Source of the DNA: Phaeobacter sp. | GTDB taxonomy: Bacteria; Pseudomonadota; Alphaproteobacteria; Rhodobacterales; Rhodobacteraceae | DNA: 64,000 nt | Direction: 5' to 3' | NCBI RefSeq assembly: GCF_022825805.1 | Contig: NZ_JAJDWC010000089.1 | Location: 1-64,000, forward strand | In this document: in pieces, positions 1 to 10,199 of the stretch | Layout: each line of letters opens with the position of its first letter | Numbering within the stretch: the stretch's first letter is position 1 | Program-made: the position numbers and the translations under genes | Notes under the pieces: model-generated | Databases searched by the model: none | What the model was told of the DNA's origin: nothing | What the model saw: the letters and a program-made list of their open reading frames with translations, nothing else

Positions 1-111
1 CTCGCCAAACACACACCAAACAAACCAAAACAGCCAAACAAAACAACCTTATCCACAACCAACAACACATTACCCACAACCAAACAAAACGAGTCACTCA
101 AAAATCAAAAA

Positions 112-138
112 AACCGCGGCCATAAAAGCCGCGGTCAA
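112..138 (-). terminator. Intrinsic terminator downstream of msrPQ
   Basis: Perfect 8-bp stem ACCGCGGC (113-120) / GCCGCGGT (128-135) with a 7-nt loop; on the minus strand it is followed by TTTTTTT. Confidence 0.85.
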
Positions 139-175
139 TAAAGGGCAGAACGAGCGGTGAGGTCAGGCGATACGT

Positions 176-772
176 TCACGCAAAGCGAAGCCGCCAAGAT
201 CCTGTGCGCAACACTAGAAGTGTCACGATCACCGCGAGATATACCAACGGTTCGACCTGGAAGCCTTTTGCCACCATCACATAGTGGATCGCACCAAGCA
301 CCCCCGCTGGATAGGTAAGCCGATGCAGCTGTCGCCACTTGGGGCCCAGTCGGCGCACTGAGCGGTTATTGGAGGTAAGGGCCAGAGGTAACATCAAGAC
401 AAGAGCCACCATCCCGATGGTGATATAAGGTCGTTTTGCAATGTCCCCCAGGATCTGCCCCACAAGCTGAACATCCAGGACAAGCCAAACCAACAGATGG
501 CAGGCCACATAGAAGAAGGACAACAGCCCGATCGACCGGCGAAACCGCAGCAGGTTCAGCCCTGCAAGACGACGCAAAGGTGAAATCGCAAGGGTCGCCA
601 CGAAGAGCTGCAGAGCCAGCTCCCCATATCGATGCTCGAGTGCCTTTACGGGGTCCACACCAAGGCTGCCCTGCAGTGCCTGGAAGAACAACCAGACCGC
701 AGGCGCCATACCCGCAACGTAGACCAGCCAAATCGGCACTCTACGCAGGATCCCGTGCAACCCGTCCATCAA
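176..772 (-). CDS. msrQ: Heme-binding membrane subunit of protein-methionine-sulfoxide reductase (MsrQ/YedZ family)
   Basis: 198-aa multi-TM protein with a ferric-reductase-like domain; start overlaps the end of the msrP-like gene. Confidence 0.9.
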   Translation of the reverse strand: MMDGLHGILRRVPIWLVYVAGMAPAVWLFFQALQGSLGVDPVKALEHRYGELALQLFVATLAISPLRRLAGLNLLRFRRSIGLLSFFYVACHLLVWLVLDVQLVGQILGDIAKRPYITIGMVALVLMLPLALTSNNRSVRRLGPKWRQLHRLTYPAGVLGAIHYVMVAKGFQVEPLVYLAVIVTLLVLRTGSWRLRFA

Positions 773-1686
773 AAGAACTTCGCGAGATCCATACCCTCAT
801 ACAGGGAGGCGACCTCATCAGCGTAGCCATTGAACATGGTAGTCGGCTGCCGACGGGCAAAGAGACCACCACCAATACGGCGCTCGCTGGCCTGACTCCA
901 ACGCGGATGAGATACATTGGGATTCACATTGCTGTAGAATCCGTATTCACGCGGATTGGCCACATTCCAGCTGGCGTGAGGTTCCTGATCGGTCAGCGTG
1001 ATGCGCACCACCGATTTGATGGATTTGAAGCCATACTTCCACGGAACAACCAACCGCAGCGGTGCGCCATTCTGATTTGGGAGCGGTTTATCAAAGATAC
1101 CTGTGGCCATGATCGTGAGCGGATGACGCGCCTCATCAAGACGCAGCCCCTCCCGGTAGGGCCAATCCAGAACGCGATAGGCCGTACCCGGCATCTCAGA
1201 GGGGCGGTAGAGCGTTTCAAAGGCCACGTATTTGGCCTCAGACTGAACCCCTGCCAGATCCAGCAGGTCGGCCAGTTCAAATCCCTGCCACGGGATGACC
1301 ATGGACCAGGCTTCGACGCAACGGAATCTGTAGATGCGCTCTTCCAGCGTCATCGCCTCCAGGATCTGCTCCATCGAGTAGCTACCAGGGCGATCCACGA
1401 GACCGTCAATTTCTACACTCCAAGGCGAGGTGGTCATTTGCCCAGCGTAAGCCGCTGGGTCACCTTTGCCGGTACCGAATTCATAGAAGTTACAGTAGGT
1501 GGTCACCTCTTCCCAGGTGTTGGGTTCCAACTCTGCTGTTTCCGATGCGGCCGCGGCACTGCCAACTCCAGACAGGCCAAGACCAATCGCGCCGCCGAGC
1601 CCCGCCATGATCTGTCTGCGGTTCAGGAACGCCTCATAAGGGGTCGCATCCGCGCGGGTCAGGTCGTTTTTCCAGCGATTGGCCAT
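769..1686 (-). CDS. msrP: Protein-methionine-sulfoxide reductase catalytic subunit, molybdopterin (MsrP/YedY)
   Basis: Tat signal [31 protein letters not shown] motif of the sulfite-oxidase fold; start placed at MANRWKND after AAGGAGG. Confidence 0.93.
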   Translation of the reverse strand: MANRWKNDLTRADATPYEAFLNRRQIMAGLGGAIGLGLSGVGSAAAASETAELEPNTWEEVTTYCNFYEFGTGKGDPAAYAGQMTTSPWSVEIDGLVDRPGSYSMEQILEAMTLEERIYRFRCVEAWSMVIPWQGFELADLLDLAGVQSEAKYVAFETLYRPSEMPGTAYRVLDWPYREGLRLDEARHPLTIMATGIFDKPLPNQNGAPLRLVVPWKYGFKSIKSVVRITLTDQEPHASWNVANPREYGFYSNVNPNVSHPRWSQASERRIGGGLFARRQPTTMFNGYADEVASLYEGMDLAKFF

Positions 1687-1881
1687 CTGCGGCCTCCTTT
1701 TCATCTCTCGTCCTATCTGACGTAAGTCAGCCGGGGCGCTATGCCAAAACATATCGACTCACGTCTACGCGATATTATTGTAACGTTAGGCGCAAAAGTG
1801 ATGAGGAACCCTAAACACCTCAGACGTTCCTTTGGTGCTGCCCGCTCCCACCGTTCCAATCGCCCCCGCCACTCGGACTGT

Positions 1882-1929
1882 GGGGCCAAAATGGCCCACA
1901 GCAAGCCCAGCGGCGGACGCGGGCTTGCT
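1882..1929 (-). terminator. Hairpin(s) downstream of clpB, possible terminator
   Basis: AGCAAGCCC (1900-1908) / GGGCTTGCT (1921-1929) stem, plus adjacent GGGCCA/TGGCCC hairpin; no strong T-tract. Confidence 0.45.
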
Positions 1930-1949
1930 GCAAGAGTAGAAGTGTCAGC

Positions 1950-4568
1950 TCAGTGGACGACAGCATCCCCAGGCAGCGGCCGTTCAGTGGTGCCCAGCCT
2001 GTCGCCGATGATCAACCCATCCGCCCCGGCGCTGACGGGAATTGTATCGCCGTCCTTGATATCGCCAGACAGCAACATCTCCGCCAGTGGGTTTTGCAAA
2101 GCACGCTGAATGACCCGTTTCAAGGGGCGCGCACCAAACACCGGATCATAGCCCTCGTCCGCCAGCCAGGTTTTTGCACCATCCTCCAGCGCCAATTCGA
2201 TCTTTCGGCCTGCGAGTCGCCGTTCAAGCCGTGCCAGCTGCAAAGTGACGATCCCATCCATATCCTTGCGGGCCAGTCGGTCGAAAATGATGGTCTCATC
2301 CAAACGATTGAGGAACTCAGGACGGAAATGGGCCCGAACCGCATCCATGACATCTCGTTTGGCGTCTGCAGCGTCCGCCCCATCTGGCAACTGGCTCAGC
2401 GCCTGCGCCCCCAGGTTGGAAGTCAGGATGATGAGGGTCTGTTTGAAATCCACAGTTCTGCCCTGGCCATCCGTCAACACACCGTCGTCCAGGACCTGCA
2501 ACAATACATTGAACACATCTGGATGGGCTTTTTCGACCTCGTCAAACAGCACAACCTGATATGGCTTACGCCGCACCGCTTCGGTCAGCACCCCACCTTC
2601 ATCGTAGCCAACGTATCCCGGAGGGGCCCCGATCAAGCGAGCGACCGCATGCTTTTCCATGAATTCAGACATATCAACACGCACCATGGCGCTGTCATCG
2701 TCAAAGAGAAATTCTGCCACCGCTTTGGTCAATTCGGTTTTGCCGACGCCGGTTGGGCCAAGGAAGAGGAACGACCCAAGTGGGCGGTTTTCATCATTGA
2801 GCCCAGCGCGGGCGCGCCGGACCGCATTTGACACTGCAGTCACCGCCGCCTCTTGGCCGATCACGCGCCCATGCAGGTCTGCCTCCATCCGAAGCAGCTT
2901 TTCGCGCTCTCCTTCGAGCATTTTGGATGTCGGAATACCTGTCCAGCGCTCTACCACGCCGGCGATCTGCTCGGGTCGCACGGCCTCTTCGACCATCAAC
3001 CCATCCCTCTCAGACGCCTCGGCGTCGGCCAACTGTTTTTCAAGCCCTGGGATCACGCCATAAGACAGCTCCCCTGCCCGTGCCAGATTGCCCTCTCGCT
3101 TGGCCGCATCCAAATCAGCGCGTGCGCGATCCAGTTGTTCTTTCAACTCACGAGCAGACGCCAGTTTGTCACGCTCGGACTGCCATTGCGCGGTCATCTG
3201 AGCAGACTGTTCCTGCAGGCCCGACAGCTCGCGTTGCAGGGTCTCAAGACGATCCTTTGAGGCGGCATCATCCTCAAGCTTGAGCGCCTCTTCTTCGATC
3301 TGCATCTGCAGGATCTGGCGATCCAAAGCGTCCAGCTCTTCTGGTTTGCTGTCCACTTGCATCCGCAACCGCGCCGCAGCCTCATCGACCAGGTCAATCG
3401 CCTTATCTGGCAGGAAACGATCCGTGATGTACCGATGCGACAAGGTCGCGGCAGCAACCAAAGCGGCGTCCGCGATCCGTACACCGTGGTGCAATTCATA
3501 TTTCTCTTTGATGCCGCGCAGAATGGAGACGGTGTCTTCGACGGTGGGCTCCGTGACCATCACAGGCTGGAAGCGTCGCGCCAGTGCCGCGTCTTTTTCG
3601 ACATATTTGCGATACTCATCCAGCGTGGTGGCGCCAATGCAATGCAGTTCACCACGCGCCAAAGCTGGCTTGATCAGATTGGCGGCATCCATCGCACCAT
3701 CAGATTTACCCGCGCCGACAAGGGTGTGCATCTCGTCAATAAACAGGATGATTTCACCGGCAGCTTCGGTGACTTCGGTCAAAACAGACTTCAGCCGCTC
3801 TTCAAACTCGCCACGGTATTTAGCCCCCGCGATCAGAGCCCCCATGTCCAGCGATAGAAGCTGTTTGTCTCGCAGGCTTTCTGGAACATCACCATTCACA
3901 ATCCGCAGGGCCATTCCCTCGGCGATCGCGGTTTTACCGACCCCAGGTTCGCCAATCAGGACCGGATTGTTCTTGGTTCTACGGCTCAACACCTGCATGG
4001 CGCGGCGGATTTCTTCGTCGCGGCCAATAATTGGATCAATTTTGCCGTCGCGCACCGCCTCTGTCAGATCGCGCGCATATTTCCGGAGCGCATCATAGCC
4101 CTCTTCAACGGTCGCAGAATCCGCCTTGCGGCCTTTTCGAATGTCATTGATCGCTTCGTTCAGGGATTGCGCGGACACATTGCCAGCGGTCAGCGCGTCT
4201 TTGGCCCGAGATTTCACCAGGCAGAGCGCCATCAACACACGCTCAACCGGAACAAAACTGTCCCCTGCCTTTTCGGCGATTTTCACCGCCTCATCCAGCA
4301 CCTTCGCAGTCTGACTGTCGAGATACACATCCGCAGAGGAGCCCTGCACTTTGGGCAGCTTGCCCAGCTCCAGGTCCAGCGCCATCGTAACCTGCGCCGG
4401 GGTTCCGCCTGCACGAGAAATGAGGTTGCTTGCCAATCCCTGCTCGTCGTCCAGCAAAGCTTTCAGCAGATGCTCTGGCATCAGACGCTGGTGCTCTTCG
4501 CGACGGGCGATCGTTTGCGCGGCCTGCATGAATCCACGGGCCCGCTCTGTGAACTTGCTCAAGTCCAT
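1950..4568 (-). CDS. clpB: ATP-dependent chaperone ClpB
   Basis: Two AAA+ modules ([26 protein letters not shown]), middle coiled coil; start at [15 protein letters not shown]. Confidence 0.97.
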   Translation of the reverse strand: MDLSKFTERARGFMQAAQTIARREEHQRLMPEHLLKALLDDEQGLASNLISRAGGTPAQVTMALDLELGKLPKVQGSSADVYLDSQTAKVLDEAVKIAEKAGDSFVPVERVLMALCLVKSRAKDALTAGNVSAQSLNEAINDIRKGRKADSATVEEGYDALRKYARDLTEAVRDGKIDPIIGRDEEIRRAMQVLSRRTKNNPVLIGEPGVGKTAIAEGMALRIVNGDVPESLRDKQLLSLDMGALIAGAKYRGEFEERLKSVLTEVTEAAGEIILFIDEMHTLVGAGKSDGAMDAANLIKPALARGELHCIGATTLDEYRKYVEKDAALARRFQPVMVTEPTVEDTVSILRGIKEKYELHHGVRIADAALVAAATLSHRYITDRFLPDKAIDLVDEAAARLRMQVDSKPEELDALDRQILQMQIEEEALKLEDDAASKDRLETLQRELSGLQEQSAQMTAQWQSERDKLASARELKEQLDRARADLDAAKREGNLARAGELSYGVIPGLEKQLADAEASERDGLMVEEAVRPEQIAGVVERWTGIPTSKMLEGEREKLLRMEADLHGRVIGQEAAVTAVSNAVRRARAGLNDENRPLGSFLFLGPTGVGKTELTKAVAEFLFDDDSAMVRVDMSEFMEKHAVARLIGAPPGYVGYDEGGVLTEAVRRKPYQVVLFDEVEKAHPDVFNVLLQVLDDGVLTDGQGRTVDFKQTLIILTSNLGAQALSQLPDGADAADAKRDVMDAVRAHFRPEFLNRLDETIIFDRLARKDMDGIVTLQLARLERRLAGRKIELALEDGAKTWLADEGYDPVFGARPLKRVIQRALQNPLAEMLLSGDIKDGDTIPVSAGADGLIIGDRLGTTERPLPGDAVVH

Positions 4569-4639
4569 CTTGCTCTCCTTATATAAGCTCCCTGCAATAA
4601 AACGCCCGCTTGGCGGCACGTCCCGGTCAGGGCCTTGCA

Positions 4640-4671
4640 TCAAATGTGGGAGATCTTTGCGTCTCTTCAAG
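4640..4671 (-). promoter_or_regulatory. Candidate RpoH (sigma-32) promoter of clpB
   Basis: Minus strand CTTGAA-N16-CCACATTT, about 70 nt upstream of the clpB start; resembles CTTGAA / CCCCATNT. Confidence 0.45.
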
Positions 4672-4831
4672 ATCAGTCTGCCGCAAACATGTGACCAAAT
4701 CCCTGACCTCGATCAAAGAAATGAGGGCAACCCTGTTCAGCGCGCGGCCGGGAAATTGGGCTTTTCACACAACGGTTCGGCGTTTAATCAGGCTCGAACG
4801 ACGAAGACATGCCAGCCGAGAGGATTTTCAG

Positions 4832-5533
4832 ATGACCCAGAATGCCGATGACCGCTTGATTGTCGCGATGGATGTTCCCAATGCCATTGCGGGTTTGAAG
4901 CTCGCCGAACAACTGGGGGACAGCGTGTCTTTCTACAAGATCGGGCTTGGCATGCTGACAGGTGGCGGGCTGGCCCTGGCCAATGAGCTGAAACAGGAAC
5001 ATGGCAAACGCATTTTTCTGGATATGAAGCTCTTTGACATTGGCGCCACTGTCGAGGCCGCAGTGCGTGGTCTGGCACAGTTTGATCTGGATTTTCTGAC
5101 GGTCCATGGCGATCCGCATGTCGTGCGCGCAGCAAAAGAAGGCGCCGCTGGCAGCAATCTGAAAATTCTGGCGGTTACCGTTCTGACCTCGCTTGATCGC
5201 ACTGACCTTGACGAAGCACTGATCAAGCCCGGCGATGTCGCGGATCTGGTACAAGAACGCGCAGGGCTGGCCCTGGCGGCTGGCGCCGATGGTGTCATCG
5301 CAAGCCCGCAGGAAGCGCACTCCATCCGCGCCCTGTCCGAAGCAACTGGCAAACTGATTGTGACCCCTGGCGTGCGCCCGGCAGGAGCCGCTCTTGGGGA
5401 CCAAAAACGCGTCGCCACACCGGAAATGGCATTGAAAAACGGAGCCGATCACATTGTGGTCGGGCGCCCGATCTGGACCGCTGATTCACCGCGGGCTGCG
5501 GCGACGGACATCTTGGCATCCCTGCCAGCGTGA
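4832..5533 (+). CDS. pyrF: Orotidine-5'-phosphate decarboxylase
   Basis: DRLIVAMDVPN, FLDMKLFDIGATV and VVGRPIW motifs; start at MTQNADDRL. Confidence 0.95.
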   Translation: MTQNADDRLIVAMDVPNAIAGLKLAEQLGDSVSFYKIGLGMLTGGGLALANELKQEHGKRIFLDMKLFDIGATVEAAVRGLAQFDLDFLTVHGDPHVVRAAKEGAAGSNLKILAVTVLTSLDRTDLDEALIKPGDVADLVQERAGLALAAGADGVIASPQEAHSIRALSEATGKLIVTPGVRPAGAALGDQKRVATPEMALKNGADHIVVGRPIWTADSPRAAATDILASLPA

Positions 5534-5636
5534 ACCAAAAGGCCGTCTGCATCTGCCTTGGGTTGCTAAACAGTTGCAATACGGATGAGGTGTTTTGATA
5601 CCGCTGGCTCTAGTTGCACAAAAAATACGCAGAAAT

Positions 5637-5674
5637 AAAACTCTTGCCCGCCAGAAAGCAGGCAGGAGTTTTTT
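5637..5674 (+). terminator. Intrinsic terminator downstream of pyrF
   Basis: AAAACTCTTGCC / GGCAGGAGTTTT stem followed by T-run; one G-U pair. Confidence 0.8.
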
Positions 5675-5899
5675 GTGTTCAGGACATGCGCAACTCCAAT
5701 CGCAAGCGCCAGTTTTAACAGCAATTTTTGAAGATATTACCTATTTTGAACGCCCTTAACGACTGTGCCTCCAAAAGCACACAGCCCAAAGCAGAATGCC
5801 ATCAATCACACCGGCAACTTTGCGAAACCACCAAGATATCGGACGATAGGGGTGAGACACTCCCCAGACGACCCTACTCTTCCTGAGGTTCGTCACCTT

Positions 5900-5928
5900 C
5901 CCCCGCTTTCAGCAGCGGGGGATTCTTT
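5900..5928. other. Strong GC hairpin in non-coding region
   Basis: CCCCCGCT (5900-5907) TTCAGC AGCGGGGG (5914-5921) followed by ATTCTTT. Confidence 0.6.
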
Positions 5929-6150
5929 GTTGGCAACCTATCGATTGACATACCCACGTTCTGGCGGGGGCCCGGATAGGGAGATGTTGCAGCGGCCCGT
6001 CCGCGACACACACAGCCCGACAAGGCACGACAAACTCCCCCACCGTCCGGGATAATGAAGATGTGGAGACAAGGTCGCTGGCGAAGGCTAATGTGATCCC
6101 TCTCGCCCAGATGGCGATTCTGACGGCCCACCGATTTAACAGATTGTCCA

Positions 6151-7488
6151 ATGTCTGACCCGGCAACAGATGCAGAGCCTTCTGCGCAAGTCACGGAAAA
6201 ACCCCTGCAGATTCTCTGCCGGGACTGTCTCTCCTATGGGGTGTTGAAATCCGGGAAAACCACCGCCACCCCGCCAAAACGCTGCCCGAAGTGTAAGAGT
6301 TCGCGCATCAAAGCCCATCCAGAACTGTTTTCCTTGTCGATGGCGCATATGGACTGTGATGCATTTTACGCCAGCGTGGAAAAACGCGACAATCCCGATC
6401 TTGCGGACAAACCCGTGATTATCGGTGGCGGCCAGCGCGGCGTTGTTTCAACCGCTTGCTACGTTGCCCGTATTCGCGGCGTCAGATCTGCGATGCCAAT
6501 GTTCCAAGCGCTCAAACTCTGCCCAGATGCAGTCGTCATCAAACCGCGGATGGATGCATATGCAGAGGTCAGCCGTCAGGTGCGCGCCATGATGGACGCG
6601 CTGACGCCGGACGTAGAGCCCCTGTCACTGGACGAGGCCTTCATGGACCTGTCCGGAACCCAACGCCTGCATGGCGCGCCGCCCGCCGTCATGCTGGCAG
6701 GTCTCGTCAAACGCATGAAAGATGAGTTGGGCATCACAGGCTCCATTGGTCTATCGCACAACAAATTCCTGGCAAAGGTTGCATCTGACCTCGACAAACC
6801 GAGGGGGTTCTCCGTGATCGGTGCAGCGGAAACTGCCGATTTCCTTCATGACAAACCCGTACGGCTGATTTGGGGCATCGGCCCATCCGCACAGACAGCG
6901 TTGGACAAGGCAGGGATTCGCACTTTTGCTGATCTGCTGCGGTGGGACCTGACCGAACTGAACAGCAGATTCGGTTCAATGGGCGACAGGCTATGGCATC
7001 TGGCGCGGGGAAAGGACCGTCGTAAGGTGTCCGCAAATGCCCCAGTCAAATCCATTTCAAAAGAAACAACCTTCAATGCAGACACATTAGATCCAGAGAT
7101 CTTGGACGGCCACCTGTGGCGTCTGGCAGAACAAGTGTCAGATCGGGCCAAGGCAAAGCAGATGGCAGGCCGTGTGGTGACCTTGAAACTGAAACGGGCC
7201 AATCACACCAATCTGACAAGACGACAGTCACTGCGAGACCCAACGCAAATCGCCGATGCGATTTACCGCTGTGCAAGATCCTTGCTGGATCAGGTGCCAA
7301 AAACAGAAGGTCCCTACCGCTTGATTGGCTGCGGTATCTCAGATCTCGTTCCGGAAACGCAGGCCGATATCACCACTGATCTTCTCGACCCCCAAGCCGC
7401 ACAACGCGCCAAAGCCGAGCGCGCAACGGATGCACTGCGCAAAAGATACGGAACCGGGGTGATCAAGAAGGGCCGATCACTGCGCTAG
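6151..7488 (+). CDS. dinB: DNA polymerase IV (Y-family) with N-terminal zinc-ribbon extension
   Basis: MAHMDCDAFYASVEKRDNP and SLDEAFMDLSGT catalytic motifs; preceded by CRDC...CPKC. Confidence 0.92.
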   Translation: MSDPATDAEPSAQVTEKPLQILCRDCLSYGVLKSGKTTATPPKRCPKCKSSRIKAHPELFSLSMAHMDCDAFYASVEKRDNPDLADKPVIIGGGQRGVVSTACYVARIRGVRSAMPMFQALKLCPDAVVIKPRMDAYAEVSRQVRAMMDALTPDVEPLSLDEAFMDLSGTQRLHGAPPAVMLAGLVKRMKDELGITGSIGLSHNKFLAKVASDLDKPRGFSVIGAAETADFLHDKPVRLIWGIGPSAQTALDKAGIRTFADLLRWDLTELNSRFGSMGDRLWHLARGKDRRKVSANAPVKSISKETTFNADTLDPEILDGHLWRLAEQVSDRAKAKQMAGRVVTLKLKRANHTNLTRRQSLRDPTQIADAIYRCARSLLDQVPKTEGPYRLIGCGISDLVPETQADITTDLLDPQAAQRAKAERATDALRKRYGTGVIKKGRSLR

Positions 7489-7494
7489 GCCTCG

Positions 7495-8355
7495 TTATTC
7501 GGCGGCCAAAGCCAATGGGTCCAAGCGCAGCTTTGCAATGTCGGCAACAACGTCCGAAAGGACAGTCTGCAACGACTCAAAATTCGCGTTTTTCCTGATC
7601 CGCACCTCATCCATGTAGAGGCTGCGATCAATTTCGACTTGGATCGCATGTTGGCCACGCGACGGGCGGCCATAGGCCTGAGTGATATAGGCGCCTGCAA
7701 ACGGCGCATTTCTCGCGACACGCAACCCGGCATCAACAAACGCCTGCTCGACGCGATCCATAACGTCACTATGCGCCGCCGCTCCGAATCGATCACCCAA
7801 GACAACTTCGGGCAAACCCGCTGGCCGCCGACCGGAGGCAGCCAAGGCTTCGTGGGGCATAGAATGGCAATCAATCAAAACCGCCTGACCAAAGGCACTG
7901 GCTGCATCGTCCAGCACCTGCTGAAGTGCAGCATGATAAGGGCGCCAATAGGTTTCAATCCGGCGATTCGCCTCCGCTTGGCTGATTTTGCCACGATAAA
8001 TGGCACGTCCATGCGCCACCACTCGCGGTACAACGCCAAGACCGGATGCCACACGGGGGTTTTGATTCCGCTTGGTGACCCCTTCGATCAAAGCAGGATC
8101 CAGTTCTTCGGTTGATCGATTCAGATCCAGATAAGCCCGTGGCGCAAGCGCTCTTAGGAGCGGCATACCGAAGCGCGGCGCTGCAGAGAACAGCTCATGC
8201 ACGAAGGCATCTTCTGAGCTGCGCAGTTGCAGAGGATCCAGAACGGATCGCGCCAAGAATGCTGCTGAATAGGCAGAACCACTATGGGGGGAGGCAAAAA
8301 CCACCCCTGCAGACAATTCCTGCGGCATCTCTAGTGAAAATACTGTATCAGACAT
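7495..8355 (-). CDS. N-formylglutamate amidohydrolase family protein
   Basis: FASPHSGSAYSAAFL, LIDCHSMP, and GQHAIQVEIDRSLYMDE motifs. Confidence 0.88.
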   Translation of the reverse strand: MSDTVFSLEMPQELSAGVVFASPHSGSAYSAAFLARSVLDPLQLRSSEDAFVHELFSAAPRFGMPLLRALAPRAYLDLNRSTEELDPALIEGVTKRNQNPRVASGLGVVPRVVAHGRAIYRGKISQAEANRRIETYWRPYHAALQQVLDDAASAFGQAVLIDCHSMPHEALAASGRRPAGLPEVVLGDRFGAAAHSDVMDRVEQAFVDAGLRVARNAPFAGAYITQAYGRPSRGQHAIQVEIDRSLYMDEVRIRKNANFESLQTVLSDVVADIAKLRLDPLALAAE

Positions 8356-8512
8356 ACGGGTCCCAGCCGGTCATGTTCAATAAACAGCATAGTCTGGAAA
8401 TTTCTATGGTCAAAAGCTCTTGCACCCCTCTCCGACTCCTTTTATAGACCCCTTCACTGGCGGCGATGACGCACCTCCGAACGCGGAGTTGGTATGAACC
8501 GCAGGTATTCAT

Positions 8513-8587
8513 GGGCGATTAGCTCAGTGGTAGAGCACTTCGTTGACATCGAAGGGGTCACAAGTTCGAACCTTGTATCGCCCACCA
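8513..8587 (+). tRNA. tRNA-Val (anticodon GAC)
   Basis: GGGCGAT/ATCGCCC acceptor, CTTCG-TTGACAT-CGAAG anticodon arm, AGTTCGAACC T-loop, encoded CCA. Confidence 0.95.
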
Positions 8588-8667
8588 TGAATTCACTGTT
8601 TTGGTCTACGGATCGAGGCACCCGCAAACCCAGGCGCTGGTTCGCGCCGCAGAACAGGAGATAGGCC

Positions 8668-8793
8668 ATGAAGGTCAAGAACTCGCTCCGCTCGCTCAAG
8701 AACCGGCACCGTGACTGCCGCGTTGTGCGTCGCAAGGGTCGTGTATACGTGATCAACAAGACTCAGCGTCGTTTTAAAGCACGCCAGGGCTGA
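8668..8793 (+). CDS. rpmJ: 50S ribosomal protein L36
   Basis: 41-aa [41 protein letters not shown], read directly from sequence; absent from ORF track because of size. Confidence 0.95.
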   Translation: MKVKNSLRSLKNRHRDCRVVRRKGRVYVINKTQRRFKARQG

Positions 8794-8818
8794 TACAGCA
8801 TCACAAGCAGATCGTAAG

Positions 8819-8846
8819 AGACCGCATCATTAGATGCGGTCTTTTT
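8819..8846 (+). terminator. Intrinsic terminator downstream of rpmJ
   Basis: AGACCGCATC-ATTA-GATGCGGTCT-TTTTG. Confidence 0.9.
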
Positions 8847-9031
8847 GTTTGTGCGATTTTGTTTTGCCACATGGCACTGAAGAAACCGGGCAAAACGTTG
8901 CTCAATATTTTCTGATTGATTTTGTCGGTTTTAGTTTGCATCCTCAGTGAATTCCTATATCTGACAAAACTAGTTGGGTACGGTGCCTTTTGCGCTGCCC
9001 CCGCAAAAGTTCTGACAAGATGGGATCTACC

Positions 9032-10048
9032 ATGCTGAAATCGACGACAATCCTTGCTGGCGCATTGACTGCTGCCATTGCAACCACTGCCGCCGCAGAG
9101 GGTGAGCTGAACCTCTACTCGTCCCGCCACTACGACACAGACGAGCGCCTTTACTCTGATTTTGAAGCCGCAACAGGCATCAAGATCAACCGTATCGAAG
9201 GCAAAGCTGACGAGCTGATCGCCCGCATGGAAGCAGAGGGTGCGAACTCCCCCGCCGACGTCCTGCTGACCGTCGACACTTCCCGTCTGGAGCGCGCAAA
9301 AGACGCAGGTGTGCTGCAGGGCATCGAAAGCGCAACCCTGGAAGAGCGCATCCCAGCAAACCTGCAGGACAGCGACAACCAGTGGTTCGGCTTCTCCCAG
9401 CGTGCGCGCATCATCTTTGTCGACAAAGACGAAGTGTCTAACCCACCCACCAACTATCTGGATCTGGCAAAGCCTGAGTACAAAGGTATGGTCTGCCACC
9501 GTTCTTCCAGCAATGTCTACTCCCAGACTCTGCTGTCTGCGATCATCGAAAACCACGGTGAAGAAGCGGCCCGCGACTGGGCAGCTGGCATGGTTGCGAA
9601 CTTCGCTCGTGCTCCGCAGGGCGGTGACACCGATCAGCTGCGCGGCATCATTTCCGGCGAATGTGACATCTCGGTTGCGAACTCCTACTACTTTGCACGC
9701 GGCCTGCGCAAAGACGTCAAAGGCCTGACCGCAGACATCGATCAGATTCAGGTGATCTTCCCTGCGCAAGACGCGGAAGGTGCGCATATGAACCTCTCCG
9801 GTGGTGGTGTTGCAGCCCACGCACCGAACCGTGACAACGCGATCAAGTTCCTGGAGTATCTGGCGTCTGACCAGGCACAGGAATACTTCTCCGGTGGGAA
9901 CGATGAATTCCCCGCAGTTGCAGGTGTTGCGAAATCCGCAAGCGTTTCCAAACTGGGCGACTTCACCGCGGATGACGTGGATCTGTCCAAAGTTGCGAAA
10001 AACGTGCCAACTGCACAGAAAATCTTCAACGACGTTGGTTGGGAATAA
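9032..10048 (+). CDS. Fe(3+) ABC transporter substrate-binding protein (FbpA/FutA family)
   Basis: Signal peptide MLKSTTILAGALTAAIATTAAAEGELNLYSSRHYDTDERLY; binding-protein fold; start at 9032. Confidence 0.92.
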   Translation: MLKSTTILAGALTAAIATTAAAEGELNLYSSRHYDTDERLYSDFEAATGIKINRIEGKADELIARMEAEGANSPADVLLTVDTSRLERAKDAGVLQGIESATLEERIPANLQDSDNQWFGFSQRARIIFVDKDEVSNPPTNYLDLAKPEYKGMVCHRSSSNVYSQTLLSAIIENHGEEAARDWAAGMVANFARAPQGGDTDQLRGIISGECDISVANSYYFARGLRKDVKGLTADIDQIQVIFPAQDAEGAHMNLSGGGVAAHAPNRDNAIKFLEYLASDQAQEYFSGGNDEFPAVAGVAKSASVSKLGDFTADDVDLSKVAKNVPTAQKIFNDVGWE

Positions 10049-10076
10049 TCCCACCTACACTGGTTAGAATTGCTGA

Positions 10077-10104
10077 GGCGCAGGCTTTGTCCTGCGCCTT
10101 TTGC
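10077..10104 (+). terminator. Intrinsic terminator downstream of the iron-binding protein gene
   Basis: GGCGCAGG-CTTTGT-CCTGCGCC-TTTTGCGTTT. Confidence 0.85.
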
Positions 10105-10199
10105 GTTTCAGGCCAATGCGATCCTCGCGTGGTTTGATTTGTGGACGACCGTGAACCAAGTGCATATAGCTGTCCCCGAACCATCGGGGGGAAACCAAA

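Noticed and set aside
436-1725. 429-aa plus-strand ORF
   Set aside because: Antisense to msrPQ; no recognisable motif.
8850-9031. RirA/Irr/iron-rhodo box upstream of the iron-binding protein gene
   Set aside because: AT-rich stretches are present, but I could not identify a convincing palindromic match by eye.
8801-10054. 417-aa minus-strand ORF
   Set aside because: Antisense to the iron-binding protein gene, Cys/His-rich artefact, and spans a terminator.
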